This document shows, piece by piece, positions 7,639 to 15,667 of a stretch of 16,867 nucleotides of DNA. The notes under the pieces were generated by a model. That model was not told where the DNA came from. It saw nothing but the letters and a program-made list of their open reading frames with translations, and searched no databases. This stretch comes from CAMDWQ01 sp964497635 (lineage in GTDB: Bacteria > Omnitrophota > Gorgyraeia > 2-02-FULL-51-18). Made by a program: the position numbers and the translations under genes. Every line of letters starts with the position of its first letter. The first letter of the stretch is position 1. The DNA lies in contig CAZCDB010000035.1 of NCBI GenBank assembly GCA_964497635.1, positions 1 through 16,867 on the forward strand, in the 5' to 3' direction.

Positions 7639-8789
7639 GATGCCACCTTCAATTCCCTTTTGATAAACTCCATATAAGAAGCAACGACCGCCTCCATGCT
7701 TTGATGCTTCATCGCATCAAAATTGTGCTGACCCATTGTTTGCTGAAGCTGTGGATCCATTAAGATTTTAGTCAAAACCTCACAAGCTTCCTTGTGATTG
7801 CCTGGCTCAAAAGTCTCCATTGCCATCCCCTCTTCTTTGGCCATAGACACAAGATCCGGCAAGCGACTGGCAACAATCGGCCTCCCAAACGCACAAGCTA
7901 AGTGAGCGGGCCCCGAAGATCCTGTCATGGAGTCATAAGGCAACACAACGACGGCGCTTCTTCCAAACAGCTCTTGCATTTTTTCTTCAACGACATAGCC
8001 TGTGAAAATAATACCGGGAATATTTTGATACTGCTCTTTGGCAGTTTCCATGTATCCGGGATACGTCGGATGACTACGTCCTGCCACGGTCAAAGTTGCC
8101 TCAGGAACATTTTTCTTAATTTCTTGAAATACATCCACGATAAAATCAACTTTCTTGTAAGACCCGCATCTCCCAAAAACAAGAATATTCTTCTGTTGGC
8201 TCAAAGGCTCTCGGCGATAATCTCCCATTAGACCCAGGGAACTGTAATAGACATTTTTAGCTGCGTATTTTTTTTTCAAAAATTGGACATACTTCCTCAG
8301 AGTCAAAAACAGAGCATCCGCTTGTAAAATAATTTTTGTCCCGATAAAAATAGCTAAATGATCAATCCAGGAAAATCGCTTGTATTTGGTATGACGAACT
8401 TCGACAAACTCCAGAAGATGATGCAAGGTGATGATAGTTTTATACCCGCTCACCTTTGACATCCACGGGCCCAAAAGGCTTAGAAAAGCAAGCACCTTCT
8501 TTGTCCCAAACGTGCTATAGAGCAGGTTGTACCAAACAACATCCGGCTGAATTTGACGCAGTTTTTTCTGAATCTTAAAAATAGTGGCAAAATCATCCAA
8601 TCGCCAACAGCGGTGAAGAGTGAAGCCTTGGGCCACTTTTTCTTGAGGCTTAATCCGATCCGGGAGCTCATCCGCTAGCACGTGAAGCTCAACCCCGGGT
8701 ATCTTTTTTATTTCTTCCGCGAGAGTCCCCGTGTATTCATTAAGCCCCAGTCGGCTCGGGGGGAAAGATCCAATTAACACGATTTTCAT
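7635..8789 (-). CDS. GT4-like (GT-B fold) glycosyltransferase
   Basis: The 384-residue protein looks like a retaining GT-B glycosyltransferase acting on the cytoplasmic side. The N-terminal half starts MKIVLIGSFPPSRLGLNEYT, a glycine-containing loop after the first strand as in family 4. The C-terminal half starts at about 200 with NILVFGRCGSYKKVD (201-215), where Arg207 and Lys212/213 fit the donor-phosphate contacts, followed by TVAGRSHP (234-241) and FTGYVVEEKMQELF. The usual E-x7-E motif is replaced by YDSMTGSSGPAHLACAFG (285-302), so the donor site is a divergent form. ATG 8789 overlaps the TGA of the TPR/barrel gene by one base (TGATG); a TTG one codon upstream is less likely. Its stop overlaps the EEP fusion start. 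Donor and acceptor sugars are unknown. Confidence 0.87.
   Translation of the reverse strand: MKIVLIGSFPPSRLGLNEYTGTLAEEIKKIPGVELHVLADELPDRIKPQEKVAQGFTLHRCWRLDDFATIFKIQKKLRQIQPDVVWYNLLYSTFGTKKVLAFLSLLGPWMSKVSGYKTIITLHHLLEFVEVRHTKYKRFSWIDHLAIFIGTKIILQADALFLTLRKYVQFLKKKYAAKNVYYSSLGLMGDYRREPLSQQKNILVFGRCGSYKKVDFIVDVFQEIKKNVPEATLTVAGRSHPTYPGYMETAKEQYQNIPGIIFTGYVVEEKMQELFGRSAVVVLPYDSMTGSSGPAHLACAFGRPIVASRLPDLVSMAKEEGMAMETFEPGNHKEACEVLTKILMDPQLQQTMGQHNFDAMKHQSMEAVVASYMEFIKRELKVAS
7643..7649 (-). promoter_or_regulatory. Ribosome binding site supporting the TTG start of the membrane/EEP fusion gene
   Basis: AAGGTGG on the minus strand lies inside the last codons of the GT4 gene. Its AAGG core is 7 bases from TTG 7638, a normal distance. 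Together with the TTGA overlap and the lack of any nearby in-frame ATG, it makes the TTG start credible. Confidence 0.55.
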
Positions 8790-10561
8790 CAATAAAAAAG
8801 CCTCACACCCGTATCCACCGATTGAACTTTATTTTCTTTTGTTTCCGGGAGGCGGTTGTAAGAGCGCCAGTGATAACCCACAAAAAAATCAAGCACCTCT
8901 TCAGTCTCGAGCACATGCTTTCCCACCTTACGAGTCAGGGCCAGTGGCTGCTTAAAGGAAAGTTCCGCGCCCAAATCCCAGTGATCGTACAAATGAAGGC
9001 TCTCCGCAAGAAAATAGGCTCCGAAAGCTTTGATCTGACCCCGCGAAAGCAGCGGGACGGTCGCAGAAACACCCGGTCGATAAAACGTAGTCTCGATGTC
9101 CTCTGCCCCCTGCACGGCATCAATGTCATGAACTACTTCATTTTCAACGCTTATTTTAAGATTTTTAGCGACTTCTCTTTCATAAAAAGTAAACTGTCTG
9201 AATCTTGTGCTACTGCTATCCGTATTTTGCGGAGAATAATAAACTTCCGCCCGCGCCTCCAATCTGGAAACCTCATCCACCGCCCAGCCACCCGAAATAA
9301 TTCCGCGATGCTCAGTAAAATTTCTTGAGGAACGTTTAAAATCACCAAAACCAAAAGCATATTCCCCTGTCAGATAAAATTTCCCGAGAGCAGGTTGCAA
9401 TAAAACTCTCAAACCTAGCGTGTGCACATCAATTTCAAAGGACTGATCCGAAAGGATGTCTTGGGCGCTAATGTTGGCACCCTCCGTCCTTGCGTATTGA
9501 AAATAAGGGAAAAAAGTGACATCACCAAAAACCCGGTCATGCGCCGTCCACTCAGGCTCGATCCTAAGATCAAGAATTTGATGCTCAATCGATCGGTCCT
9601 TTTCCGAAGTCTTATCATCTAGTGCCGCGTAAAAGTGAGTCAGCGGCAAAGAGCCAAAGCGAGTGTTGGCGGACCATCGCAGTTGATGGCGCCGCGTCGC
9701 ATGGACAGGAGGCAACAAACTTGGGTCCGCCTCGGTAAGATTGAGATTTTGAATCGCGCGCAGAATGTTCTCTGAGTTGCTAAATTCACTGTTATAGGTA
9801 TAGCTTGCCGACCACTCCACCGGAAGTCCTTGAGCCTCCAGACTATACCCGCGAATCCCTGTCTCCCGAAAAAACTCCTTTCGGTAAATCGCTCCCGGGC
9901 CCTCTGTTGCCGTTTTTATGTCCGTCTGCGAAAAAGCAGTCTCCAGATATTCTAAGCACTGGGGGTAATACCTTCTGTCCTTGTAAAGTGCCGCCAAAGA
10001 CAAGTGTAGGCGGGAGTTTTCTGGAAATTTTGCCAAGCCTTCCAGAAGCAGCTCTTCAGAGTCCTTGACACGATTAAGAAGCCTTAGATTCCATGAGCGC
10101 TGCTCATAAAAAGCAGCCTGAGGCTCCCCCAAAGTTTGGGACTTCTGATAAACTCTTTCGGCCCCCTCATAATCCTTCATTTGATGGAGAATGCTGGCTT
10201 CGACCAAATAGGCGTCTTGAAGCGCTGCGGGGTCTTTTTCGTAAGATAGAGCGGTCAGAATACGTTGAAGCGCCTCCTCCAATCGTCCACGAAGCAAGTA
10301 TCCCTTTGCCAGGGTAATCATCGGCCAAGCATACTGGGGCGCTTTTTCTATGGCCCGAAGACAGGCAGCCTCCGAAGACTCTAGGTTGCCCGCAACTAAA
10401 TCAGCATCCGCTTTCCTTGCCCATTCTTCAGCATTGTAGGCGGCTGCATCTGCTTCCTGGGCAACTCCCGCGGGCAAACCAAAAGGAGTGGCTGCGGTTA
10501 AAAACGCAAAGGCTAGGAGACTCCTGATAAAACTTTTATGGAATTTTTTTAAAAAGTTCAT
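8789..10561 (-). CDS. TPR-repeat protein with C-terminal outer-membrane beta-barrel-like domain
   Basis: The 590-residue product begins with a signal peptide (basic MNFLKKFHKSFIR, hydrophobic core to about 24, probable cleavage near AGVAQ, 31-35). TPR-type helical pairs follow at about 44-215, for example AEEWARKADADLVAGNLESS, KGYLLRGRLEEALQRIL and LAALYKDRRYYPQCLEYLE. From about 235 the protein becomes strand-rich, with alternating hydrophobic and polar residues and many aromatics, ending SVDTGVRLFY; an aromatic last residue is the usual outer-membrane barrel signature. The architecture recalls periplasmic-TPR/barrel exporters such as PgaA, PelB or BcsC, though no specific family is recognised. 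The frame is open to a TTG at 10600, but ATG 10561 fits the signal peptide and lies downstream of a promoter candidate. It is the first gene of the left operon, so it may secrete or anchor the glycan made by the others. Confidence 0.8.
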   Translation of the reverse strand: MNFLKKFHKSFIRSLLAFAFLTAATPFGLPAGVAQEADAAAYNAEEWARKADADLVAGNLESSEAACLRAIEKAPQYAWPMITLAKGYLLRGRLEEALQRILTALSYEKDPAALQDAYLVEASILHQMKDYEGAERVYQKSQTLGEPQAAFYEQRSWNLRLLNRVKDSEELLLEGLAKFPENSRLHLSLAALYKDRRYYPQCLEYLETAFSQTDIKTATEGPGAIYRKEFFRETGIRGYSLEAQGLPVEWSASYTYNSEFSNSENILRAIQNLNLTEADPSLLPPVHATRRHQLRWSANTRFGSLPLTHFYAALDDKTSEKDRSIEHQILDLRIEPEWTAHDRVFGDVTFFPYFQYARTEGANISAQDILSDQSFEIDVHTLGLRVLLQPALGKFYLTGEYAFGFGDFKRSSRNFTEHRGIISGGWAVDEVSRLEARAEVYYSPQNTDSSSTRFRQFTFYEREVAKNLKISVENEVVHDIDAVQGAEDIETTFYRPGVSATVPLLSRGQIKAFGAYFLAESLHLYDHWDLGAELSFKQPLALTRKVGKHVLETEEVLDFFVGYHWRSYNRLPETKENKVQSVDTGVRLFY

Positions 10562-10567
10562 TGGCTT

Positions 10568-10596
10568 ATTCAAACACTTCCGTAACCCAAAGTCAA
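10568..10596 (-). promoter_or_regulatory. Candidate sigma70-type promoter for the left (glycan) operon
   Basis: On the minus strand TTGACT (10596-10591) is followed after 17 bases by TTGAAT (10573-10568), then 6 bases to ATG 10561. The -35 matches at five of six positions. The -10 matches at four of six and lacks the important second-position A, so this is a weak candidate. If used, transcription would start at about the ATG, giving little or no leader. Confidence 0.35.
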
Positions 10597-10618
10597 TCAA
10601 GCTCTTAAGGAAATCCTC

Positions 10619-10647
10619 TTGACAGCTTTGCCGATCAATCCAATAAT
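10619..10647 (+). promoter_or_regulatory. Strong sigma70-type promoter for the SGNH gene, predicted leaderless
   Basis: TTGACA (10619-10624), exactly 17 bases, then AATAAT (10642-10647): six of six and five of six matches to the consensus. The expected start point 6-8 bases after the -10 box falls at about 10653-10655, on the ATG at 10654. No Shine-Dalgarno sequence precedes that ATG. A 22-base stretch separates this -35 from the divergent one and holds a short AGGA-AA-TCCT inverted repeat (10608-10617), a possible operator. Confidence 0.62.
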
Positions 10648-10653
10648 ACTTTG

Positions 10654-11829
10654 ATGAAACTTCCTTCTCCCTTATTTTGGCTTTACTTATTATTTTTGCT
10701 TCTTTTGACCCTCTTTACTCTCGAAGTGGGCTCTCGAATCAAACATCAAGGAAACTATCTAGCCACCAATATTCAACTCGATCGCGTGTTTCATCACCTT
10801 TTACCGCCCTACACTGAGGGAAAAATGTCTAGCGAGGGCGACTTCAACGCCACCTTTACCACCAACAATCGAGGAATGCGTGGGCCCGGAGATTATTATT
10901 TTTTTAAAAAACCTGCTGTTTATCGAATCGCTATTATGGGGGACTCCTTTACTTTTGGTGTCGGGGTTAAAGCAAAAGAAACCTACTCTCACCTCTTAGA
11001 AAAAAAATTAAATCGTTCAGGCAAAAACGCCTACCAGGTATACAATTTTGGTGTCTCAAGTTTTTCACCGGTACTGGAGTTTTTATATTTAAAAAAGAGG
11101 GTGCAGCATTATCGGCCCGACCTTCTGGTGTTGGCATTGGACTTATGTGATATCCAAGATGATTATTTCTACGAATCTCATCTGTTATTCAATAAGGGGG
11201 GGCGCCCGATCGCCTGCGACCCCTACAAAACCAACGGCTCCTGGGATGTATGGGCATTCCTGAAACGTCACTCCATCTTCTGTGCGATTTTGGATGAGAA
11301 ATTAGTTCAGTCCTATCACAAAATGGAGATGATTGGTTTTAAGCGTTATTTTTGGAACAAGAGCCACCACGTCCGAAACAAAACTGAGATTCTGATGAAC
11401 CCGGATCTGGACAATATTCAGTTTGACCGTTTTTTATTTACGCGAGAAGATAAAAATCCAAAGATTGTAGATCGCCACTGGGCGCGCACCGCCAGCTATT
11501 TAAAAAAAATCAAAGACTTTTGCGATGCCAATTCTATTCGTTTTGTTCTGACTGCTTACCCCTACGGGCATCAGGTGGGCACCAACCAGTGGAGCAAAGG
11601 AAGACATTATTGGGCTTTTGAGGATAACAAGGTTTATGACGCGTCAAAACCTTTTGGCAGGATTCAAAAATTTGCCAACAGGTACAACATTGAATTTATT
11701 AGCTTACTGGAACCTCTCCAAGCTCATGCCGCCCAGACGCTTTATTATCACAACGACGGCCACTGGACCCCTCAGGGCCACCGCGTCGTAGCAGACGCTC
11801 TCTACGAGGCTCTCTCCGAGAAGATTTAA
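10654..11829 (+). CDS. SGNH/GDSL-like hydrolase or acyltransferase-like envelope protein
   Basis: This 391-residue protein has an N-terminal membrane anchor or uncleaved signal (about 7-23) and an SGNH-fold domain. Block I is IAIMGDSFTFGVGV (92-105) with Ser98 as nucleophile. NFGVSSFSP (131-139) fits the block II glycine. The place of the usual GxND (block III) is taken by LALDLCDIQDD (160-170), a divergent form. The C-terminal YYHNDGHWTPQGH (364-376) has Asp368 and His370 in a D-x-H-W arrangement like AlgX/AlgJ-type O-acetyltransferases. Such enzymes add or remove acyl groups on polysaccharides outside the cytoplasmic membrane. A TTG at 10651 is possible, but ATG 10654 is preferred. It is the only plus-strand gene, divergent from the TPR/barrel gene and overlapping the convergent GT2 gene by four bases. 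A role in modifying the same glycan is inferred. Confidence 0.82.
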   Translation: MKLPSPLFWLYLLFLLLLTLFTLEVGSRIKHQGNYLATNIQLDRVFHHLLPPYTEGKMSSEGDFNATFTTNNRGMRGPGDYYFFKKPAVYRIAIMGDSFTFGVGVKAKETYSHLLEKKLNRSGKNAYQVYNFGVSSFSPVLEFLYLKKRVQHYRPDLLVLALDLCDIQDDYFYESHLLFNKGGRPIACDPYKTNGSWDVWAFLKRHSIFCAILDEKLVQSYHKMEMIGFKRYFWNKSHHVRNKTEILMNPDLDNIQFDRFLFTREDKNPKIVDRHWARTASYLKKIKDFCDANSIRFVLTAYPYGHQVGTNQWSKGRHYWAFEDNKVYDASKPFGRIQKFANRYNIEFISLLEPLQAHAAQTLYYHNDGHWTPQGHRVVADALYEALSEKI

Positions 11830-12563
11830 CGTCCCCAGTAGCGGGACACGAGCGCAAAGTACCCACGAATCGTGCGCCCCACATTCATCTTGCTCTTCCC
11901 CGCCTTTTGATCGTAGTGAAGAAGAAAGGGTTCTTCTCCGATTTTCATGCGAAGCTTTCTGAATTTAAGAAGGATTTCCGGAACCGCTACAAAACCCAGA
12001 TGTGGAAACTCAACAAAACGATCCCCAAAAGTTTTCATCACCTGCTGTAAAGAGCCAACCCGATAAACGCGATACGCACAGCTGTATTCCCACACTCCGG
12101 CGATTGGGAAAAATAACTTTAAAAAAGATCCTGCACAGCGACTGGTAAAACTTCTGAATGGGGTAAGACCTTCCTCGCCTCCGCCCTTTTGATAACGAGA
12201 CAAAATCACAAGATCGTACCCTTCGCGTACTTTTTTGATCGCAGGCGGCATATATTTTGGATCATGAGTATCATCGCAGTCCATGGAGACCACTAGATCT
12301 TCTGGTGCCGCGATATTAGCAACATGTTTAAACCCATCAATCACTGTCTGACCAAGACCCTGATTGACTTCATGGCGTAAAACTTCAATAGGGAATTTTT
12401 TTGCCAGCTCCATAGCCACTTCCACCGTCTTATCGCGACTTCCATCATCGACAACCACAATCCGATAAACTTCCCCCATTTTTTTAAATTCATGATCAAA
12501 TTTGAGAACTAGCTTGGGGAGTGCGTTTTCTTCGTTGTAAGCGGGGAGGAAAACGTAAATCAT
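11826..12563 (-). CDS. DPM1-like family 2 glycosyltransferase, short soluble form
   Basis: This 245-residue GT-A glycosyltransferase starts MIYVFLPAYNEENALPKLV, has the nucleotide site VVVDDGSRD (36-44), a metal-binding acidic cluster MDCDDTHDP (94-102), and the downstream YSCAYRVYR (160-168), which stands where related enzymes have the G-x-R-x-Y/F-like acceptor-site segment. It resembles the dolichol-phosphate-mannose-synthase group without membrane helices, unlike the GT2 at the left of the window. It probably transfers a sugar to a polyprenyl phosphate or another membrane acceptor. ATG 12563 overlaps the TGA of the DegT-type aminotransferase by four bases (ATGA), so it is the last visible gene of the mqn operon. 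Its stop codon overlaps that of the convergent SGNH gene with no terminator between them. Substrate unknown. Confidence 0.87.
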   Translation of the reverse strand: MIYVFLPAYNEENALPKLVLKFDHEFKKMGEVYRIVVVDDGSRDKTVEVAMELAKKFPIEVLRHEVNQGLGQTVIDGFKHVANIAAPEDLVVSMDCDDTHDPKYMPPAIKKVREGYDLVILSRYQKGGGEEGLTPFRSFTSRCAGSFLKLFFPIAGVWEYSCAYRVYRVGSLQQVMKTFGDRFVEFPHLGFVAVPEILLKFRKLRMKIGEEPFLLHYDQKAGKSKMNVGRTIRGYFALVSRYWGR

Positions 12564-13693
12564 GTTTTAAAAAACTCTTGCATGGCAGCGACAACACTTT
12601 GAGCCTGCCTGTCCGTCATGCCGGAAAACAAAGGAAGCGAGAGTATCTTTTTAGCCGTTGCCTCGCTGACTGGAAAATCTCCCGCCTTATATTTTAAGCT
12701 CTCATAGCAAGGCTGCAGGTGAAGCGGCAGAGGATAATACACACCGGCCCCGATTCCCCGCCCTTCCAAATGCCTTAAAAGAGCCTCTCTTTTATCCGAG
12801 AGAATGGAATAAAGATGATGCGTAGATACCGTCCCCCGAGGGGCTGTCGGCAATGTTACCGGTAAAGACTTAAAACCCTTTTCATAAATTTTAGCTATTT
12901 TCTCCCTCGAAGCATTCCAGCCGTCGATGTGTTTAAGCTTCGCTAAAATCACCGCCGCTTGAATCTCATCCAACCGGCTATTAATTCCGACGATTTCGTG
13001 GCGATATTTTTCTTTGGATCCGTGATTGCGTAGAAGTTTCAAGCGGTCTGCGATTTCAGGAGAAGAAGTAGTCATGATGCCTCCATCTCCTGCGCCCCCA
13101 AGATTTTTGGTCGGGTAAAATGAAAAGCATCCTACATCTCCAAAATTACCCGTCTGCTTGCCGCCAAGTGTCGCGCCAAAAGACTGCGCTGCATCCTCAA
13201 TCACCGGAAGATTGTATCGATTGGCGACTGCTAATAGAGAGGGCATGTCCGCCGGTAAACCAAAAAGATGCACGGGTAAAATCGCCTTGGTTTTTTTGGA
13301 GATTTTAGCATCAATTTTTTTAGGGTCGAGATTAAACGTATGGGGATCAATATCCACAAAACGAGGAAATGCGCCGATTCTTGAGATGGCTCCTGCCGTT
13401 GCAAAAAAACTAAAAGGGGTTGTAATCACTTCGTCCCCAGCAGAAACTCCCACCGCCAAAAGGGCCAGATAAAGCGCATCCGATCCATTGGCCACGCCAA
13501 TCGCATACTTGGCTCCAATTTTCTTGGCGACTTGCTCCTCAAGCTGATGACCGTAAGCACCCAAAATAAATTTCTGACTTGAAAAAATAGCTTTGAGTGC
13601 AGAATCGACTTCTTTTTGGATTTGCTTCTGCTGAGACGAGAGGTCGATAAATGGAACTGGCAAATTCTTTTGATTTTTTTTAGACAAAAACAT
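12560..13693 (-). CDS. DegT/DnrJ/EryC1/StrS family PLP-dependent sugar aminotransferase
   Basis: The 377-residue protein is a type I-fold PLP enzyme that puts an amino group on a nucleotide-linked keto sugar. VPFIDLSSQQ (13-22) is the standard start. GSDAL (70-74) binds the cofactor phosphate, IEDAAQSFGA (165-174) holds Asp167 and Gln170 that contact the pyridine ring, and SFYPTKNLGGAGDGG (191-205) has the Schiff-base Lys196. RLDEIQAA (240-247) is also typical. Length is normal and all key residues are present, so it should be active. It starts at ATG 13693, sharing one base with the stop of mqnC (TAATG), and overlaps the following GT2 by four bases. Menaquinone synthesis needs no such enzyme, so it probably supplies an amino sugar for a glycan. 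The exact sugar cannot be deduced. Confidence 0.92.
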   Translation of the reverse strand: MFLSKKNQKNLPVPFIDLSSQQKQIQKEVDSALKAIFSSQKFILGAYGHQLEEQVAKKIGAKYAIGVANGSDALYLALLAVGVSAGDEVITTPFSFFATAGAISRIGAFPRFVDIDPHTFNLDPKKIDAKISKKTKAILPVHLFGLPADMPSLLAVANRYNLPVIEDAAQSFGATLGGKQTGNFGDVGCFSFYPTKNLGGAGDGGIMTTSSPEIADRLKLLRNHGSKEKYRHEIVGINSRLDEIQAAVILAKLKHIDGWNASREKIAKIYEKGFKSLPVTLPTAPRGTVSTHHLYSILSDKREALLRHLEGRGIGAGVYYPLPLHLQPCYESLKYKAGDFPVSEATAKKILSLPLFSGMTDRQAQSVVAAMQEFFKT

Positions 13694-14805
13694 TAGGCAG
13701 TGACAAGATCCGGTTGTTGGGCGTGGAGCTTCACAATTTCGTAGTTGGTGTTTCTTTGCGCGGGAACCTTGCCCATCTCACGAATCAGGCGGATCGCCTC
13801 ATCCTTGGTGACCCCCGAGTAAAGCTTGTCGCTTTTGGTGGCACTGACCACATTTTCTTCCATGAGAATCCCGCCAAAATCATCTGCCCCAAAATCAAGA
13901 GCGATCTGTGAAAGCTTGGGGCCCTCCGTCACCCATCCAGCCTGAAGATGTTGGATATTATCAAGCATGATACGCGATAGAGCCAGCATCCTTAAGTATT
14001 CTCTTCCGGTCTGACGCGGCATGATCATTTCTGTGGATTCGGATTCAAAACTCCAAGGAATAAAAGCGCGGAAACCGCCCGTCTTATCCTGTAGCCGCCG
14101 ATAGGCGTCATAGTGTTGCATCCGCTCTTCAATCGTTTCACCCAAACCATAAACCATGGTGGATGTGCTTCGAAGACCCAGCTCATGGGCCGTCTGATGC
14201 ACTTCAAAATACTCAGCCACCTTTGTTTTGAGAGGGCTCACCATTTGGCGGACACGATCCACGAGAATTTCAGCGCCGCCCCCGGGAAAACTATTGAGCC
14301 CCGCCTCTTTGAGCCGAGAAAGAACCTCCCGAATCGAAATTTTTGAAACACGCGAGATATGCTGAACCTCGGAAGCAGAAAAAGAATGCACGTGAACCTG
14401 TGGATAGCGTGCGCGGATCTTGCGAACAATATCCTCATAATACTCAATGCCTAGCTGAGGGTTGTGACCGCCTTGCAAAAGCACCTGCGTCCCACCAATC
14501 AAGACCAGCTCTTCAATTTTGTCAAAAATTTCTTGGGTGGAGCGCAAATAACCTTCTTTGACATCTCCCGGCTCCCGGTAAAAAGCGCAAAACTTGCAGT
14601 AGGTGTAGCAAATATTAGTGTAGTTGATGTTGCGATCCACGACAAACGTGGCCCGCCAGGAAGAGTCAGGGTTCTTGCGCAGATTAAGCTCATTGGCAAC
14701 AGCGCCCAATTCAAAGAGATCCGCCCCACGGTAAAGATGGGCGCCCTCTTCCAGACTGATTCTTTCCCCCGCCAAAGCTTTTTTTAAAAGGTCATCAATG
14801 TTCAT
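13693..14805 (-). CDS. mqnC: Cyclic dehypoxanthine futalosine synthase
   Basis: The 370-residue radical SAM enzyme cyclises dehypoxanthine futalosine, a step in the futalosine route to menaquinone. The [4Fe-4S] cluster motif CxxxCxxC is at Cys66, Cys70 and Cys73 within NYTNICYTYCKFCAFYR (61-77). LLQGGHNPQLGIEYY (109-123) is the signature that separates MqnC from MqnE. FPGGGAEIL, STSTMVYGLGET and FIPWSFESEST follow as in the family. ATG 14805 lies 3 bases after the mqnA stop codon, and the gene shares one base with the next start. It is a close paralogue of the mqnE gene nearby, the usual pair in this pathway. Its product would be processed by MqnD, which is not in the window. Confidence 0.95.
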   Translation of the reverse strand: MNIDDLLKKALAGERISLEEGAHLYRGADLFELGAVANELNLRKNPDSSWRATFVVDRNINYTNICYTYCKFCAFYREPGDVKEGYLRSTQEIFDKIEELVLIGGTQVLLQGGHNPQLGIEYYEDIVRKIRARYPQVHVHSFSASEVQHISRVSKISIREVLSRLKEAGLNSFPGGGAEILVDRVRQMVSPLKTKVAEYFEVHQTAHELGLRSTSTMVYGLGETIEERMQHYDAYRRLQDKTGGFRAFIPWSFESESTEMIMPRQTGREYLRMLALSRIMLDNIQHLQAGWVTEGPKLSQIALDFGADDFGGILMEENVVSATKSDKLYSGVTKDEAIRLIREMGKVPAQRNTNYEIVKLHAQQPDLVTA

Positions 14806-14808
14806 TGT

Positions 14809-15651
14809 TTATTTGGTCTCCACAAAGAGCTTGTTATTATAGCTTTTATCCATTTTTGAATCCAGAAAACCTAGTTCCTGCGCATACTGAAAATAAAGCT
14901 CCATCCCCTTGCAAAGATTTTCGTCCAAATCATAGGATAGGCAGGAAAAATAGTCTTCGAGCTCTTTTTGAGCAAGCCCCGTTTTCTGACGAGCTTCTTG
15001 AATCATCGCTTCCCGATGAGCAAGACCCCAGTCCCGCGAGGCCAGCAAAGACCCGTGAAGCGCCACAATTTCGTTCTGCTGTTTTTCTAAAAGCTCCCGA
15101 CGCACCACCCACACCGCAAACACAAACCCAAAGCCCGTCCAACTCTGCCAAAGCTGGGCTAAATCCGTGACCTGATACCCCAAAGTCTCCATTTTTTTTC
15201 GGTAAATTAGGGCATCATCACCAATCAAAAGAATTGCCTCGGCCTCGCCAGGATCGCCCTTAAACGCTGTCGAAAAAAATTCAAGCTGTGGCTTAAACCC
15301 ATAAATTTTTTGACACAAAATAGTCAAAAGTATCGGGGTTGTCTGCCCCTCTCCAGTCAAAAGAATGGTCTTTCCTGAAAGCTCCTGGGGCTTTGAACGG
15401 CTAAAAAGCAAGACACTTTGGACCCCGCTGTGAGAGCTGATGGATAAATGGGGCAAAATTTCAAAGCGCTCTTGATGCTTCGCATAAAAATAAGTCGATA
15501 CAGGGCCAACATCAATGGCACCCTCTAACATTTTTTGATTCAACTTGGCAGGAACTTCCTGAACGATCTCACCGGAAAATGGAATCGCTTTGGAGAGCAA
15601 GCCCAAATCAATGGGCAGAGAGTTGATGTAGCGAATAGATCCTAGGCGCAA
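14809..15651 (-). CDS. mqnA: Chorismate dehydratase (futalosine pathway)
   Basis: MqnA dehydrates chorismate to 3-enolpyruvylbenzoate, the entry step of the futalosine pathway. The protein has the periplasmic-binding-protein-like fold typical of MqnA/MqnD. With the start chosen here it is 280 residues, a normal length. RLGSIRYINSLPID (2-15) matches the usual N-terminus, GAIDVGPVSTYFYA (44-57) and LPHLSISSHSGVQSVLLFS (66-84) are recognisable MqnA segments. The frame is open upstream to a GTG at 15735, but that would overlap mqnE by 68 bases and add 28 residues rich in Lys, Ser and Arg before the conserved start. TTG 15651 starts 16 bases after the mqnE stop, with AAAGGG 12 bases before it, a rather long spacing. 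No ATG is available near. Flanking mqnE and mqnC support the call strongly. Confidence 0.88.
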   Translation of the reverse strand: MRLGSIRYINSLPIDLGLLSKAIPFSGEIVQEVPAKLNQKMLEGAIDVGPVSTYFYAKHQERFEILPHLSISSHSGVQSVLLFSRSKPQELSGKTILLTGEGQTTPILLTILCQKIYGFKPQLEFFSTAFKGDPGEAEAILLIGDDALIYRKKMETLGYQVTDLAQLWQSWTGFGFVFAVWVVRRELLEKQQNEIVALHGSLLASRDWGLAHREAMIQEARQKTGLAQKELEDYFSCLSYDLDENLCKGMELYFQYAQELGFLDSKMDKSYNNKLFVETK

Positions 15652-15667
15652 AGAGAGATCTTGCCCT

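Noticed and set aside
10562..10600. N-terminal extension of the TPR/barrel protein from TTG 10600
   Set aside because: The extension precedes a normal signal peptide and overlaps the candidate promoter; ATG 10561 gives a correctly shaped N-region.
13674..13681. Run of eight A in the start region of the aminotransferase as a phase-variable tract
   Set aside because: Runs of similar length occur in several genes here and encode Lys/Asn codons. A single 8-base tract in one sequence gives no evidence of variation.
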